Shown piece after piece: positions 22,780 through 33,899 of a stretch of 64,000 bases of DNA. Below the pieces are notes generated by a model. That model was given only the letters and a program-made list of their open reading frames with translations, made no database searches and was not told the DNA's origin. The stretch is from Paragonimus westermani (taxonomy: Eukaryota; Platyhelminthes; Trematoda; Plagiorchiida; Troglotrematidae): the NCBI GenBank assembly GCA_008508345.1, contig QNGE01000105.1:260988-324987 (forward strand), given 5' to 3'. How positions within the stretch are numbered: the first letter of the stretch is position 1; the number at the start of each line of letters is the position of its first letter. A program made the position numbers and the translations under genes.

Positions 22780-23755
22780 GAACATAGGAGTTGATTGACT
22801 AGATGAAGAATTATCAAAAACAGTCGTTAGTCAACGCTACCGTCTATGACACAATGGGAATTTCCACGAGACTATTCGCTAACGGCTGCTAACGGCGTCC
22901 CAACTGACGGTTATGTTTACTAGCGGTCGAGCAACGAGGCGGCCAAATAGGGGACAAAACAGTTGTCGCCCGCTGGCGACTTGCCAGCTGGCAACGAACC
23001 GACCTCGTAGCTAAATTTGGCACAGCCACAGCAAATCAACGAACATAATGATTTTGATTGGCTGACAAGCGGTCGGTGTGACCAGCCCAATTGACTGTAC
23101 CTGCACTGGCATTGGTCGACTGGGCGAACAGGTCGAGTTTGGACCGGTAGCCTGATGAGGTCACTAACCTGTCCACATCAGACAAGCAAACACGCAACTG
23201 AGCGTTCCTCCGCTAGTGTGTCCCGTGTGTGGCGCGTCAACGCCCCTAACACCCAGATACGTGACCAGGCGAAGTGGCCAGAATTAAATGCTTGGTCGAT
23301 CAAACAAGTATTACAGTATGAGAAACCAGTCTTAACATATGCGTTAATATGTGTAGCAACAACGATTGAACGGAACGGATGAGGAGGTAGACCGAAAGCT
23401 CTTGACCGTCGTATGCTGGTAACCTGAACTGATCACGGCACTGGTTGTTATTAGAGCAGCAGAGTTCTGTTGAACACTAAGAGTGTGGGATGTGATGATA
23501 CGATGAAGGAGTAGATCGAGTCGATGGTATGATCAGTAACCAACACACAGTCACTTATTTGCTCTGTTATCACAAACGTCAATAGTAGGTAAAGTATGAG
23601 AGAACTGTTAAGTGAACGGAATTTCGCGTGTAAAAATCATTCGCCGGGTTGAAAACAGCCCACACGACTAAGCAGCAGAGAATGGAGACACGAGGCAGAC
23701 CGAAGCGTACGACGCACAGCAGTGGCAAGACGAAAAGTTAGTTTCGAAAAAACCA
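22780..23755. other. unassigned stretch
   Basis: No gene is recognised. A small hairpin-prone GC patch lies near 22974-23005. A 75-codon frame at 23155-23382 has no motif. Confidence 0.35.
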
Positions 23756-23757
23756 GC

Positions 23758-24275
23758 TTAGGTATTATACACATCAGAATTCATTCCAGTTTCAGCTTGG
23801 TACGAACGTCTATAAACTATTGAGGGTATCTTGCCAACAACCTTCCGGCTAAACAAAGCTTTCTTCTGTGCTAGAATGTCCTCCGTACACATCCGCTTAG
23901 CTCTACTAAGTAATGTTTTGAGATACCACTTTAATAAGGAACGTGAAATTAGAAAATGGGATATACCGAGCATTCGAAATGATAGGCAGGCTTCACAGTC
24001 ACATGTCGTCTTAACATACCGTGAATAAGACAGCCAGAAACGCCAGGTTATCATCAGAATCTATTGACGAATGACCTTTAAACTACGAGGTGAAAAATTC
24101 ATAAGGGCGGAAATACTGACCACCAGTAAAAAACAGTGCCAGCAAACTAGCGTCTACAAAATGGAGTCAAGGTGATATTAGCCATCTGCCTCTCGATTAT
24201 TCCTAGAGAAAGGCTTGCCAATCTGGAACCAAAAGGGCTTTCCATTACTGCACCATCAAAATGTCCAGAGGCAGA
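23758..24275 (-). pseudogene. Penelope-like RT, C-terminal half
   Basis: Reading the minus strand from 24275, one frame gives DGAVMESPFGSRLASLSLG, matching the PLE motif G-x-A-M-G-S-P-L-G-P-L-L-A. About 200 bases on, another frame has LLKWYLKTLLSRAKRMCTED, matching the thumb-region block in which a basic-hydrophobic helix carries R-T-L-x-x-R-A-x-x-I-C. Between them the Y-x-D-D region is decayed. The element lies opposite in orientation to the PLE at 21.4-22.8 kb and is more diverged, so it is a separate insertion. Confidence 0.6.
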
Positions 24276-24279
24276 GCCT

Positions 24280-24870
24280 TCATAGTGAGACGGAATGTTT
24301 CCTGCGTACAAAGAAATGAGGTTCTCAGAGCAATCCGGAGGTAAACAAAGTGAGTAGGCGTTGAACTATTCTGGGCGAAAATAAAATCACACAGGAACGC
24401 ATTAGTCTCACGTGGCCGTATACTGTTAAATCGCGGCTCAACTTCTACACAAGTTGTCTTTGAACCCAATGAGACCTCACTGAGGAGAGTATCCAGTTCA
24501 AACGAGTTTTTTAACGCAGTGCTTCGTCAAAGGTTGACGAAGAGAATTCAGAATCTCACCAGGTCATCGAATAATTCGTGATAGGCTGGACTGTCCATTG
24601 CCAAGAAACTACGCAACCAGACACTATGTTTGTGCGTTCTTAAGTGAGATTAGGGTTAAATTGAGTTTCACATGTTAATATCAAGCCGGATGACGCACCC
24701 ATGCACTATTGGTAGCTATGGTTACCAAGTGGGCTGTTTTTCTATTAGGCTGACGTAACATTTGGTGCGATGTTGCTTAAATCAGTGAGCATTGCGCGCA
24801 TTTTGTCCACATGCAAATCCTTCCGGAAAGAAAAGGTCCTTCACTTTTCTGTGTTACAGCAGCTTCATAC
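24280..24870. other. unassigned stretch
   Basis: A minus frame at 24245-24469 (74 codons) may be an earlier part of the PLE above but shows no motif. Nothing else is seen. Confidence 0.3.
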
Positions 24871-24871
24871 A

Positions 24872-25150
24872 TTAATGATTGTCCGACGTCACATGGCAAT
24901 GTTGGCCAGTTAGCGAGGACAAAAAAGCATGCTTTGCTTCGAGCCAGGCGACGTTGCTGTCTGACATAAAGGACAGGTTGTCGTTTTCATCACACAGTTT
25001 CCCAAACTGGACCTGAGTTTGTAGTCCATCAGAATGTTTCGGAAAGCTCTTGAAGTTAGAACCCGATGAGAGCACGCTCACCCAGAACTGAATGATGAGC
25101 ATATTTGTTAACATCTTTCTAAATATACGTCGGAAAGATGGACATCTCAA
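24872..25150 (-). CDS. unassigned open frame, possible last exon
   Basis: Ninety-two codons end at a TAA. The second half (for example KLCDENDNLSFMSDSNVAWL) is hydrophilic with mixed codons and does not resemble the retroelements nearby. It lies on the same strand as, and 2.5 kb downstream of, the exon at 27660-28952, so it could be a later exon of that gene; AG acceptor candidates exist inside it but none has a strong pyrimidine tract. No polyadenylation signal was seen nearby. This is a suggestion only. Confidence 0.2.
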   Translation of the reverse strand: MRCPSFRRIFRKMLTNMLIIQFWVSVLSSGSNFKSFPKHSDGLQTQVQFGKLCDENDNLSFMSDSNVAWLEAKHAFLSSLTGQHCHVTSDNH

Positions 25151-26340
25151 ACAATCGTGATAACGAGATCACAGGAAATCTAGTACTACCAAATTAGGGT
25201 TTGTGGACAGTTTCCTGTGCGAAAAGTTCAAACTTCATACGATAAATTACAAAATAATTATTCAGAATACTATCCTGAGTCCCAACACTAATCGGAACCT
25301 TCTGGTCTGCCCTCTCCGTTTAGTAGTTGATGACATGCCCACAGATGTGCATAGTTAAATTTCTTTTGTAGTAAGCGGTTAAGAAGATAGCGCTGAATTG
25401 TTAACAGTCATGTTGTCTTGCCGCAACAGATAAGCTGTTCTGAAGTAGCAAACTACTGTGCGACAATGGACCCAGTGACTCGACCGAGTAAGCAGACGCG
25501 AGTGCGACAACAATGTCTTGGTGGTGTGAAGTGGACCAAATTCAACGATGGCTGCGTTGTCGGTCATCTCTTGATTTAACTGGGCAGCACACGGTTCCTA
25601 CACAACATCAGTGAAGCATTCTAAGGGGCTCTGGCGCATGATCTTATTACACCGTTATCTACAAACGAAAATCAGAAGGCTAAAACTTCCTCAATCAGTC
25701 TTCTAGGCGATCTGAAAGAACGGCAAACGTTCACGTGTCAGGCGGCCGGATAGACATAAACAGTGTACTGGAAATTGGTTAGCCGAAGTAGAGGACTGTC
25801 TTAGGAGCGGCGCAGAACTTGTTCATATAAACCCGTCTAGTCACGCACAATCTGGCTCCACTGCGCATCAAACAGTGAACATTACTGCGGTGTGAAGACC
25901 GAATAATTCGACCAATTATTGCTAGTGGATAGGTTCACTGTAAAACGATTCGTCTGAATAGGCAATACGCAGTAACAGTACAACACTGCTCGCCGAAGAA
26001 ATCGCAGTCATTAACCTGGTACCAACCAAAGGATCGTTTGCCAAAAAATGTCCCTTTTTGCTCATGAACATAAATAATAATGAGCCTGATCAAAGTGTGT
26101 TCCACAAAATAACATCAAAAGTAATCTCCGATTAATATAGGGTCGCCCCAATCTTGGTTAACAGAGGAAAGGCTTTGAAAGTCCCTTTGGGATATGCTCG
26201 GAGTCCTCGACACAAAATTAGCCATTTATATCGTGTATTACCCGTATCATTGATAGAAATATGACGACAGTTGATACTAGCACTTAAGTTGCACACAATT
26301 ACGAGAAGATAGACCACAGGTGCAATAGAGAGGACAGTAC
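25151..26340. other. unassigned stretch
   Basis: I see no gene or repeat. Short frames such as 25379-25567 (minus) and 26132-26455 (minus) show no motif. Confidence 0.35.
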
Positions 26341-26341
26341 A

Positions 26342-27090
26342 GTGGGCGGCCACAAGCATAACATGATCCGACAGCTTCGAATGGTTGGAAAGTACTATTT
26401 TATATGTAGTACAACTGATTGCAGTCCTGGGTTTTTGGAGGCAACCATACAGCATATGCTCTTCGGTCTTCCTAATGCATTAACGCTGCAGAGAATTTCA
26501 GCTTCCAGAGAGTGGGAACCAACCAACGGAATGAATGGCTTAGATAAATGGTTCCCAATGTCCGGTTGACGGGACATGTTGCAGGACGCGATGAGTTAAA
26601 AAGACATATCACGTATGCAACTTTTTAATGAACTCAAGTCCAACAGGTGGGGTGGTGACAAAACTACTGTTGACATTGATGAAAATATCTCCTCTCAAAA
26701 GAAGAAACAGAAGCTTTAGAACGAAGAACTGTCGACAAATTAGATCATTGCATTCTCGGCACTAAATGTTATGTGCTGGAGGATACTCCTGAATTGTTAC
26801 TGGCGGAACTGGATGTACTTTTCGCAAGAACATTTAAACAGTCTCCAATATCAGAAGGACCGATACATACCGTAGACTGATGGGTTTCGAAGTACGAGCT
26901 GGATTAGAGATCCGTTTCAAGAAGTGTCAACCCAACATCAGGGAAAGCCAATTCAAGCAAAACAATATCTGCTGTACCATCGTGTACAAGACTCTCCGTT
27001 ATAAATTTTATCAAGACTTAAAAAGTCCCATCGACATTTTCCACCACGTGTTTCAACGAATTCTATTATTAATTAAGACAAAAGCAAAAC
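26342..27090 (+). pseudogene. Merlin/ISXO2-like DNA transposase remnant
   Basis: An N-terminal frame has MVGKYYFICSTTDCSPGF, which resembles the Cys-containing segment at the start of Merlin transposases. About 200 bases on, NRWGGDKTTVDIDENISSQK matches the ISXO2 signature G-G-x-x-x-x-V-E-I-D-E-S with the first catalytic Asp. Further on, SEGPIHTVD lies where the second catalytic block (G-T-x-I-x-x-D-x-W) is expected, and SVNPTSGK where F-V-N-P-x-T-G-x-H-T stands. Several stops and frame changes break it. I could not find terminal inverted repeats. The spacing of three blocks in order is the main support. Confidence 0.45.
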
Positions 27091-27653
27091 AGTGATACTG
27101 ATCTCCAACCTCAGCTAGATCGCGCTCTCGCCGTTAACGTGAAGTTAGGACCAGACAACCTGTTAGGAAGAAGTTACTATCACACGAATGATCCAATGCT
27201 AACAATGTGAGTGGGAAGATTGTTTTTACCGTTGTTTTTCATGAAGAATTAAGTGGTAAACGCAAGCTGCAAGAAAGTGTGGACTGTATGCTGAAACGGC
27301 TGGGGAAAAATGGGTCCCATGATGAGTTGAGCTTCATTTGTGTCAAATGCAGGAAATCATGACAGACCGATTTACCTCTGCTAGATTCGTATGAATTTAA
27401 ACCAGACAAGATTATGACAGCATGCATACGGTGACCACAAAAAGATTCTGGTGCGACCAGACCATACCGTTAAGTCCAGTGTGAACACAGTACTTTCGCA
27501 AAGTTGACCATCTACGTCAAGAGAGTATACTGAGGAAAGCAAACAAGACGCTAACCATCCGAGATTGACAATAAGCAAACACAAACACACATGTATAAAT
27601 AAAATTTGAGCAAATAGTTCAGACTGTACAATGTACACTTCAAGGAGTGGAGG

Positions 27654-27660
27654 ACTTACC
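27654..27660 (-). other. splice donor
   Basis: G/GTAAGT on the minus strand after codon CCG; a full match to the donor consensus at intron positions 1-6. Confidence 0.65.
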
Positions 27661-28952
27661 GGTTCCTCCTTGAAAGTTCGTCGACTACCTTCAAAACTTT
27701 TACGTAACAGTGATTCCACACGCGTTCCCAAAGTGGCAGACATCATGTCATGCTCAGATCCAGTAGTGATGGGAGCTGACCTCAATTCCTTCATCACTGC
27801 GGTCACAGGAGCCAATAACGGAGGTGCCGAATGACCAGGTTTGGAATCTGATGCACTAATAATGGTGGACAAGTTAGAATCTGCCGACTCCGTTCGTACA
27901 TTACCAATACGGAGTGAAACGGGTGAGGGTTGTAAAGCTTTGCTCAAAGCAGACTCGGCTACCACAATGCTAGTCTCCCCGCCTGAGATTGTTGGTTTGG
28001 CTTGAGAGCAAACGAGAAGCAATTTTTTCGAGCAATCCGCCGACGATTGATTGGGCGATTTCCTGTCGTCCGATAAAGAAGCCGCGGTAGCCGCAAGGCG
28101 CTTAGGCGTTTGTCCGATCGATTTTACACCCAACATTGGCGAATGCTGTTGACTGGCTCGCAGGATAGGAGAGTGGGAAATCACTTGGGGGCTAAGCGGC
28201 ACACATTCTGTAGAAATCGGTCGCGATTTCACATTAGAATCAGTTGATCCGAGACAGTCAGTGTTGACTTGTACAGTGTTAATGTTATTCACTCCTCGAT
28301 CAACATCTGTTTGTAAACTAGTCTCCCACAGAGCCTTAAATTTGGGTTTGTTTCGTGGTGTGGAAGTGACCAACCCAGGTGATGGACTGACTACAACGGT
28401 AGTGGTACTACTTGTGTTGGTAAGGTTGCCACTGATCACGGGGGTCTGTAGTGAGCCCGGATGTATAGGAATGGAACCGAAGGCGAGGAACGATGTTGAC
28501 GAGGAACAAGCAGACGAAGGAGTTGTAGAAGTACACGAAGTAGACTGTGAAACACCTGCAGAGTTGGGGGTAGTGATGGTGTTACAGTGGGAAGCTTGAA
28601 CAGAGCTGGTACTGACAATACCAAGACTGTGGGCAAGTGTGCCGGATTTGCTAGTCGGTGAGGCTGCCAAGAACAAAGTGGGCCCGTTCGCGGATACTTG
28701 AAGAGGATAAACTGTCAGCCCGGTAGCCCCAACCGTGGGAAGAAATTGTGAAGTCAGCTCCGAAGATTGAAGGTTACAGATAGAGGTAATCAGTCCGTCT
28801 ACAGAGGTAGTCCGACCAGAGATAAGAGAATTCACGGCTGTAGCGACAGTTCTGATGGGGGATTCGCTGGAGGAGGATCCAGAAGAGAAACGTACGGTGT
28901 CAGCTGAGCTGGTCGGTTTGCAAGTACCGAGTAATGAAGAGGACCATTGCGC
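27660..28952 (-). CDS. internal exon of a Ser/Thr/Pro-rich protein
   Basis: This is the one convincing host coding exon. It runs from an acceptor (pyrimidine-rich tract ending TTCTTGTAG, AG at 28954-28953) to a consensus donor GTAAGT (27659-27654). It is 1293 bases, exactly 431 codons, phase 0 at both ends, without a stop. The product is low-complexity and rich in Ser, Thr, Pro and Val, with many Ser-Pro sites (SPQV, HSPIL, HSPML, KSPN, PSPV), a basic QTPKRL near residue 282, and a charged end with SLLRKSFEGSRRTFKEEP. FKEE fits a sumoylation consensus. I recognise no folded domain; a nuclear regulatory protein is a guess. The frame stays open past the donor to 27381, but that part is hydrophobic and of different composition, so I treat it as intron. 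Flanking exons were not identified. Confidence 0.75.
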
Positions 28953-28981
28953 CTACAAGAATCATAATAAAGAACAAAAAT
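28953..28981 (-). other. splice acceptor with pyrimidine tract
   Basis: On the minus strand a T-rich run from 28981 leads to TTCTTGTAG, immediately before the open 431-codon exon. The open frame begins in phase 0 directly at this site. Confidence 0.65.
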
Positions 28982-29480
28982 GATCAGAAAACAACGAAGC
29001 GTTCAAAAGAAGAATTAACTATATGACAACCGAAAATTCAGTATGAGTGAAGAAGGTAAGATCATATGCAGATGGAAAGATATTTAAAAAGGTGGCTATT
29101 AATTGTGGTTCTGGGAAATTACCAATTCTCTTGCTATACATAATAATCCATTATGATCAAAGGCCAGATGAGCACCCATTTCGTCATATTTAGTCAAAAA
29201 TCTTCGCCACCACCATTGACTTCAGATCAAAGGAGTAAAGATCTTGACAACAAGTTAGCAAGCAGAAAGGAAAACAAAAGGGAACAGTGTTTGGTTATAT
29301 GCTGTACAATGGGCGGAAGGTTTAAGAAGTGAATTCTATAGGATTCCTGCTAGTCGATATTCTGTAAGCAAGTGAGAGGCCTTAGCAACGTTATTTGAGA
29401 ACGGGTATCAGTTACGCGGGGAGTAAATCAATTCGAAATCTCCCAAAGGTGTGTTGAGCGCAAAATAATGGGAAACATCC
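28982..29480. other. probable intron, unassigned
   Basis: This is AT-richer sequence directly upstream of the exon on its strand. No gene or element is recognised until the gypsy pol begins near 29.5 kb. Confidence 0.35.
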
Positions 29481-29514
29481 ACAAAGAAATTTAGAGGGTG
29501 TGGTACCGATCGAT

Positions 29515-30175
29515 GGCTTCTATCGTCGTGGTCAAAAAGGCAAATGGAACAATACGACTTTAAGCTGATTAGGTTACAAGTCTAAATGACGCTCTCGAGA
29601 AGCATCAGTATTCCTTGCCGATACCGGAGGATCTCTTCACGAAGATGAATGGCGGGAAATGTTTCGCGAAGCTTGACCTAGCCAGTCGATGGGGAGTCCA
29701 AGGAATGGTTAACAATTTACACCGACGAGAAACTTCACCGATTCAACCGCCTGCCATTCGGTGTAAAGACAGCGCCAGCCATCTTCCAACAGGTGATGGA
29801 TACCATGCTCACAGATATTCCCAGTGCGGCTGCCTATCTAGACGACATTATACACATGAGTCACAATGCAGAGGATCTGGAGCAGAAGCTGGACCAAACT
29901 CTTACTCGTTTGGGTGAATATGGCTTCCGACTTCGCACCGACAAATGCAGCTTTGGAATGTCCAGCATCAAATACCGTGGATTCATTGTGAACAAAGGCG
30001 GTCGACGACCTGACCCGGCCAACGCGGAAGCCATACAGAGGACACCATTTCTAATGGACGAGCCAACTATACGGTCTTTGCCAGGGCTGGTCATTCACCA
30101 CAGTGTCTTCCTCCCAGAGCTCCTTCAAATCCGAATGTCAATGAACCGTCTACTCACTGAGGATGTCAAGTGAGA
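29515..30175 (+). pseudogene. gypsy reverse transcriptase
   Basis: The block KANGTIRL is followed by LEKHQYSLPIPEDLFTKMNG and GKCFAKLDLAS, the palm start with its catalytic Asp; the usual D-A-Y is changed. After a frameshift, MDTMLTDIPSAAAYLDDIIH carries an intact Y-L-D-D catalytic box, and LRTDKCSFGMSSIKYRGFIV is the thumb-side block. A stop at about 30172 ends the frame. Stops also fall between KANGTIRL and the rest. Confidence 0.8.
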
Positions 30176-30239
30176 ATGGTCAAGAAAATGTCAACAATCC
30201 TTTGGTAACATCAAAGCCCTACTGACTTCAGACCTACTG

Positions 30240-30720
30240 CTTACGAACCACGATCCAAAGCCACCACTTGTGGCTACAGATGCATCTGACTACGGACTGG
30301 GTGCTGTGATATCACATACGTTTCCAGATGAAAAGGGAACGGCAATCGCGCATGCATCAAGGTCGCTTACACCCGCTCAGCGAAATTACAGTCAGATCGA
30401 GAAGGAGGCTCTGGCAATAATCTTCGCAGTGAGGAATTTTCATAAAATGTTGTACGGACAACAGTTCTCGTTGTTGACGGATCACAAACCGTTACTCGCA
30501 GTGTTCGGCTCAAAGAAAGTAATCCCGGTTTACACGGCCAATTGCTTGTAAAGATGGGCAACAACGCTTCTCGTCCACGAATTCACGATACAATATCGTT
30601 CCGGAACTAGCTTTGGCCAGGCTGACGCTTTACCCAGACTCGTAGAGTCGCAGGCACTCAACGACGAAGACACAATAATCGCAGCGATCAACACTGAACC
30701 CGATGCACAACTCATCCTCA
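30240..30720 (+). pseudogene. gypsy RNase H
   Basis: The frame at 30270-30551 begins TDASDYGLGAVISH (first catalytic Asp), has YSQIEKEALAIIFAVRNFHK (catalytic Glu) and LLTDHKPL (catalytic Asp). It stops at 30551 and resumes in another frame with FTIQYRSGTSFGQADALPRL, the usual RNase H-to-linker block with the final Asp. All four acidic residues are visible, so this is the least damaged domain of the copy. Confidence 0.8.
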
Positions 30721-30739
30721 GCGAGGCTGGTTGAGCACT

Positions 30740-31915
30740 TCCAGTGACGGCAGAGATGATCAAGGAGGAGACCAAACTGGATCCAATTTTGAGGCAAGTA
30801 ATGACGTTCATCCGCACAACTTGGTCACAAGCAGGCCTCAATGGCGACTCGCGGGAATACTTCCACCGTCGAGAAGCCCTTATGATCGTGGACGGTTGCG
30901 TTATGATTGCCGACAGAGTGGCAGTCCCGGAAGCCCTCTAACGACAGGCGCTCAAGCAATTCCACAGTGAACACCCAGAGATTAACTGAATGAAGTATTT
31001 GGCGCACAGTTTTGCCAGCTGGCCAAGAATGGACAAGCAAATTGAGAGGCACTGCCAAAAATGCGCATCGTGTTGTCTGGCTACGAAAAACCCCGTGAAA
31101 TGTGAACTGCACACTTGGTCAGCAGTCCAAAGACCCTGGCAGAGGCTCCACATGGATTTTGCCTGACGACTGGTCATCGTCAATGCGTACACCAAATGAC
31201 CAGAAGTTCACAACCTACGATAGCCGAATACGGACAACACTATACAGAAGCTTTCGGAACTCTTCAGCTATTTCAGACTGCAGTTCACCTCTTCCATCTT
31301 CGAAAACTACTGCCAACAGCTAGGTATCCAACACATGTGATCTCCAGTTTACCATTCTCAGTCGAACGGACAAGCTGAAAGGTTTGTCGGCATCTTGAAG
31401 CGAGCGTTGTTGAAGGCCAGAGGAGAAGGTCCTCCAAATCATGCTTTACAGACCTTTATGACCAATTACCGGACAACCCCAAATCCGAACGTCCCTGATG
31501 ACAAGTCGCCGGCAGAATGCATGTTCAATAAAAAACTGAGAACTACTTTCGATAACATGATCCCGGATTTAAACAGGAGAGGAGGACGCAATGTCGGAAT
31601 GGAAAGATAGCACAATCGAAGACACGGAGTTCGCGCACGATACTTCATGATCGGAGAGTCGGACCTTGTGTTTCATGGACCACTGAGCCGAAAGAGAGGA
31701 ATAATCGTCCGACGGAAAGGTTCAGTACTCTATGAGGTGAAAGTCGGCGAAGCAACATTTGTGCGTCATGCAACCCAGATTCGCCGAAACCGCGGAGATG
31801 CACAGTGCGACCCAGTAAGACCAACTGTACAACACGATAAATTACTGGACGCATTCGACCAAGAGAAGAAAAAACGTTCTACCGAAACCGAATATTCGAC
31901 AGTTTCAAGACACTG
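30740..31915 (+). pseudogene. gypsy integrase and C-terminal tail
   Basis: The zinc-binding part has FHSEHPEIN and CQKCASCC, a changed H2C2. The core has RLHMDFA, then LVIVNAYTK with Asn at the usual Asp, then QSNGQAERFVGILKRALLKA holding the catalytic Glu. The second Asp box is decayed. The C-terminal part has NYRTTPNPNV, SPAECMFNKKLRTTFD and VFHGPLSRKRGIIVRRKGSV, typical of the linker and tail of gypsy integrase. Several stops interrupt it, for instance near 30939, 31163 and 31374. Confidence 0.75.
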
Positions 31916-32034
31916 AACACAAGTATCCTTTGAAGTAGAGGCGACGGACGAACAGATGCGGCAAACCGGTCAAAAGTATCCCAGTCGATCCTCGGAAGCA
32001 GTCCTGTGATTAAACCCAACAATCTCCAGGAGGG

Positions 32035-32560
32035 TGTTGGAGGAATGCATCTTTTTTTGCTCAGAATCGTCTGTTTCCTCGAAACAATGATTTCATCCTA
32101 TCAGAATGAGCAGAAATGTTGTGAATAGTCGAGAGATAAACTTCGCTATTTTTTATCTGTTCGGCCTTTGTTCCACTATGCTCATTGGTGGATTAGTGAC
32201 CTTTACTTTTGTGATGTCTGTCCCTTGACTTTCTGATTCGAGAACGTTTGTAGGTCGTTATGCACACATGCAGTTTCCTCCTTGTGACACGTTGCTAGAG
32301 CGGAAAAAAGTCGTTTTTTGTACCCGTCTTTCGGTTTGTCTTGGGAGCGATTAATCGGGACTGCCACGTTATTTTCTGGACCAAGATTTTCCGTGTCAAT
32401 TATTATAAGGAGGAGAATCCGATTTCCATCAGCCGCATTACTCTACCGTGTACGAACCAGCGTATTCTGTCGAGACCTTCCAAAAAGCACGTTACAACGC
32501 ATTATACTCGACATTGTGATTTGCTATGAATAACCAACCATAAAGTGGTGACTTGGAGTT
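32035..32560 (+). repeat. possible 3' LTR of the gypsy element
   Basis: After the last pol similarity, a purine-rich CCAGGAGGG is followed by TGTTGGAGGAATG at 32035, the layout expected of a polypurine tract and LTR start. The next 500 bases are T-rich and non-coding. A similar TGTTGGAAAGAGGC opens the possible LTR near 36963. No 5' partner was found for direct comparison, so both ends are uncertain. Confidence 0.3.
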
Positions 32561-33345
32561 GAACAACAATCCACGATGTGAAACATCCAGCGCCCCGAAA
32601 ACAATCATGTGAAATAATGATTATAGTGGATAAGAAGAGTCATCGTTTCAGTGGTGGATGCGCATATCACACCAAACGAGTGGAATCGATAAGGTTTCAT
32701 TGGGGATAATCAAGACGCTGAACTGCTTAGGCCGTGTCGAATTAAGGCTACACAAAGGCGGCAGTCCTTAAAAGATCACTGTAGATCAGCGGCAACTGGA
32801 GCAGACAAGGTCAACTGGCTTGGTCACTTAGTGCACAATACACTCAAACAGACACATGTTCAGCCACCGTGTTGACCTGCCGGCTAAAGCGACTGAGGCA
32901 AATGTGTCAGGTTTGACCAGTTTGGTGTACTGTTTGGTAGATGGCATGAAAGAAAGACTGAGTCAAGGGTGATGAACAAACAAAGCAACTGACTATAGTG
33001 TGCCGTCGAAAACAGAAGGCTGTTGATCGGTACTGGAAACTTCGAATAATACAAGCGTCAAATCAGTCACGACCTCCATGAATTAGATAAGCTCTTCTAG
33101 TTGACCCAATTCAAAAAGGTGCACACTCACTCGAGCTCCTCAACAGCTCACGCATGTGAAATGAACACCGAGAGAACATATGGTAACAGTCCTGCTTGGT
33201 CCAACCAAAACCTTGCGATAAGAACTCCTCGGTCAAGCGGAACTCAGACGTTTCATCCAACCTGTTGAGCATTGTTTTCCTATTGAGCTGGGACTTCGGT
33301 TGCGCCAAATTTGACATAACACAACCGATCAAAGATTTCGTCATG
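32561..33345. other. mostly unassigned stretch
   Basis: A short DKVNWLGHLVHN-like block near 32800-32840 recalls the L-R-W-L-G-H-V-L-R block of RTE-like LINEs but is too short to call. The minus frame at 33111-33428 may be the end of the PLE fragment that follows. Confidence 0.25.
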
Positions 33346-33349
33346 CCAG

Positions 33350-33800
33350 CAAGCATAAAACGATAATCTACGGCTCTCTCTAAAAATTGCTCTGACAGGA
33401 ATGCTTTATCCTGATGCGAACGCTGCACTTAAATGCGAATGGGAAAAGTGAATGACAGAAAGGGCGAACACAGCCAGTTAATATTTCGTTATTGTAGATC
33501 GTAGTGCCCATTTTCGTGGCTGAGATTGTTATGCGTCACAACGTACACGTGTAACCTGCTGATGTCTCGTTCATGTGGATGGACAGATAACATCTCGTAT
33601 TGTCAATTTTGACTGGCTACAACCAGGTTCGAAAGTAGGGAGACATCAAAGTCCACAGAAATGCGGCAAACAGTCATTCGAATGGTGTCCAATGGTATGA
33701 ACAGTCTGAGAGAAAGCTCAGTCTGCTCAGAGATCCCAAGTGGTTTTGGTTTTGTAGGGTAAGGTACCACAAGTGGTACGTGTTGAATGTTTAAGTTTAA
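33350..33800 (-). pseudogene. Penelope-like element C-terminal region
   Basis: On the minus strand VPLVVPYPTKPKPLG, then LRLFIPLDTIRM, resembles the PLE segment just before the GIY-YIG endonuclease (V-L-P-Y ... V-F-K-P-x-x-T-I-R). Further on, HPHERDISRLHVYVV and HNNLSHENGH resembles the part of GIY-YIG domains with R-I-x-E-H and a later H-x-x-x-x-G-H. The GIY-YIG start itself is not visible. The assignment is tentative but the two blocks are in the right order and distance. Confidence 0.35.
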
Positions 33801-33899
33801 CGGGTGAACACATAAATTAAGATACCCCGTTATCAAAATGAAGTGTTCTTCACAGTTGAAACCAACGCTTACGCTGAATGTTATCACGGGAACCAAGGG

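Larger units (their letters stand above)
29480..32035 (+). mobile_element. Ty3/gypsy retrotransposon pol, near-complete order
   Basis: RT (29515-30175), RNase H (30240-30720) and integrase (30740-31640), followed by a C-terminal tail to about 31915, stand in canonical gypsy order on the plus strand, antisense to the exon at 27.7-29.0 kb and presumably inside its intron. It is the best-preserved gypsy copy in the window but still has about ten stops or frameshifts. Gag and a 5' LTR were not found. A possible 3' LTR starts near 32035. Confidence 0.8.

Noticed and set aside
27381..27657. Continuation of the long open frame past the donor
   Set aside because: It is hydrophobic and compositionally unlike the exon, and a consensus GTAAGT donor lies at the boundary; I treat it as intron read-through.
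32800..32860. LINE post-RT block (NWLGHLVHN)
   Set aside because: Only a handful of matching residues and no neighbouring block.
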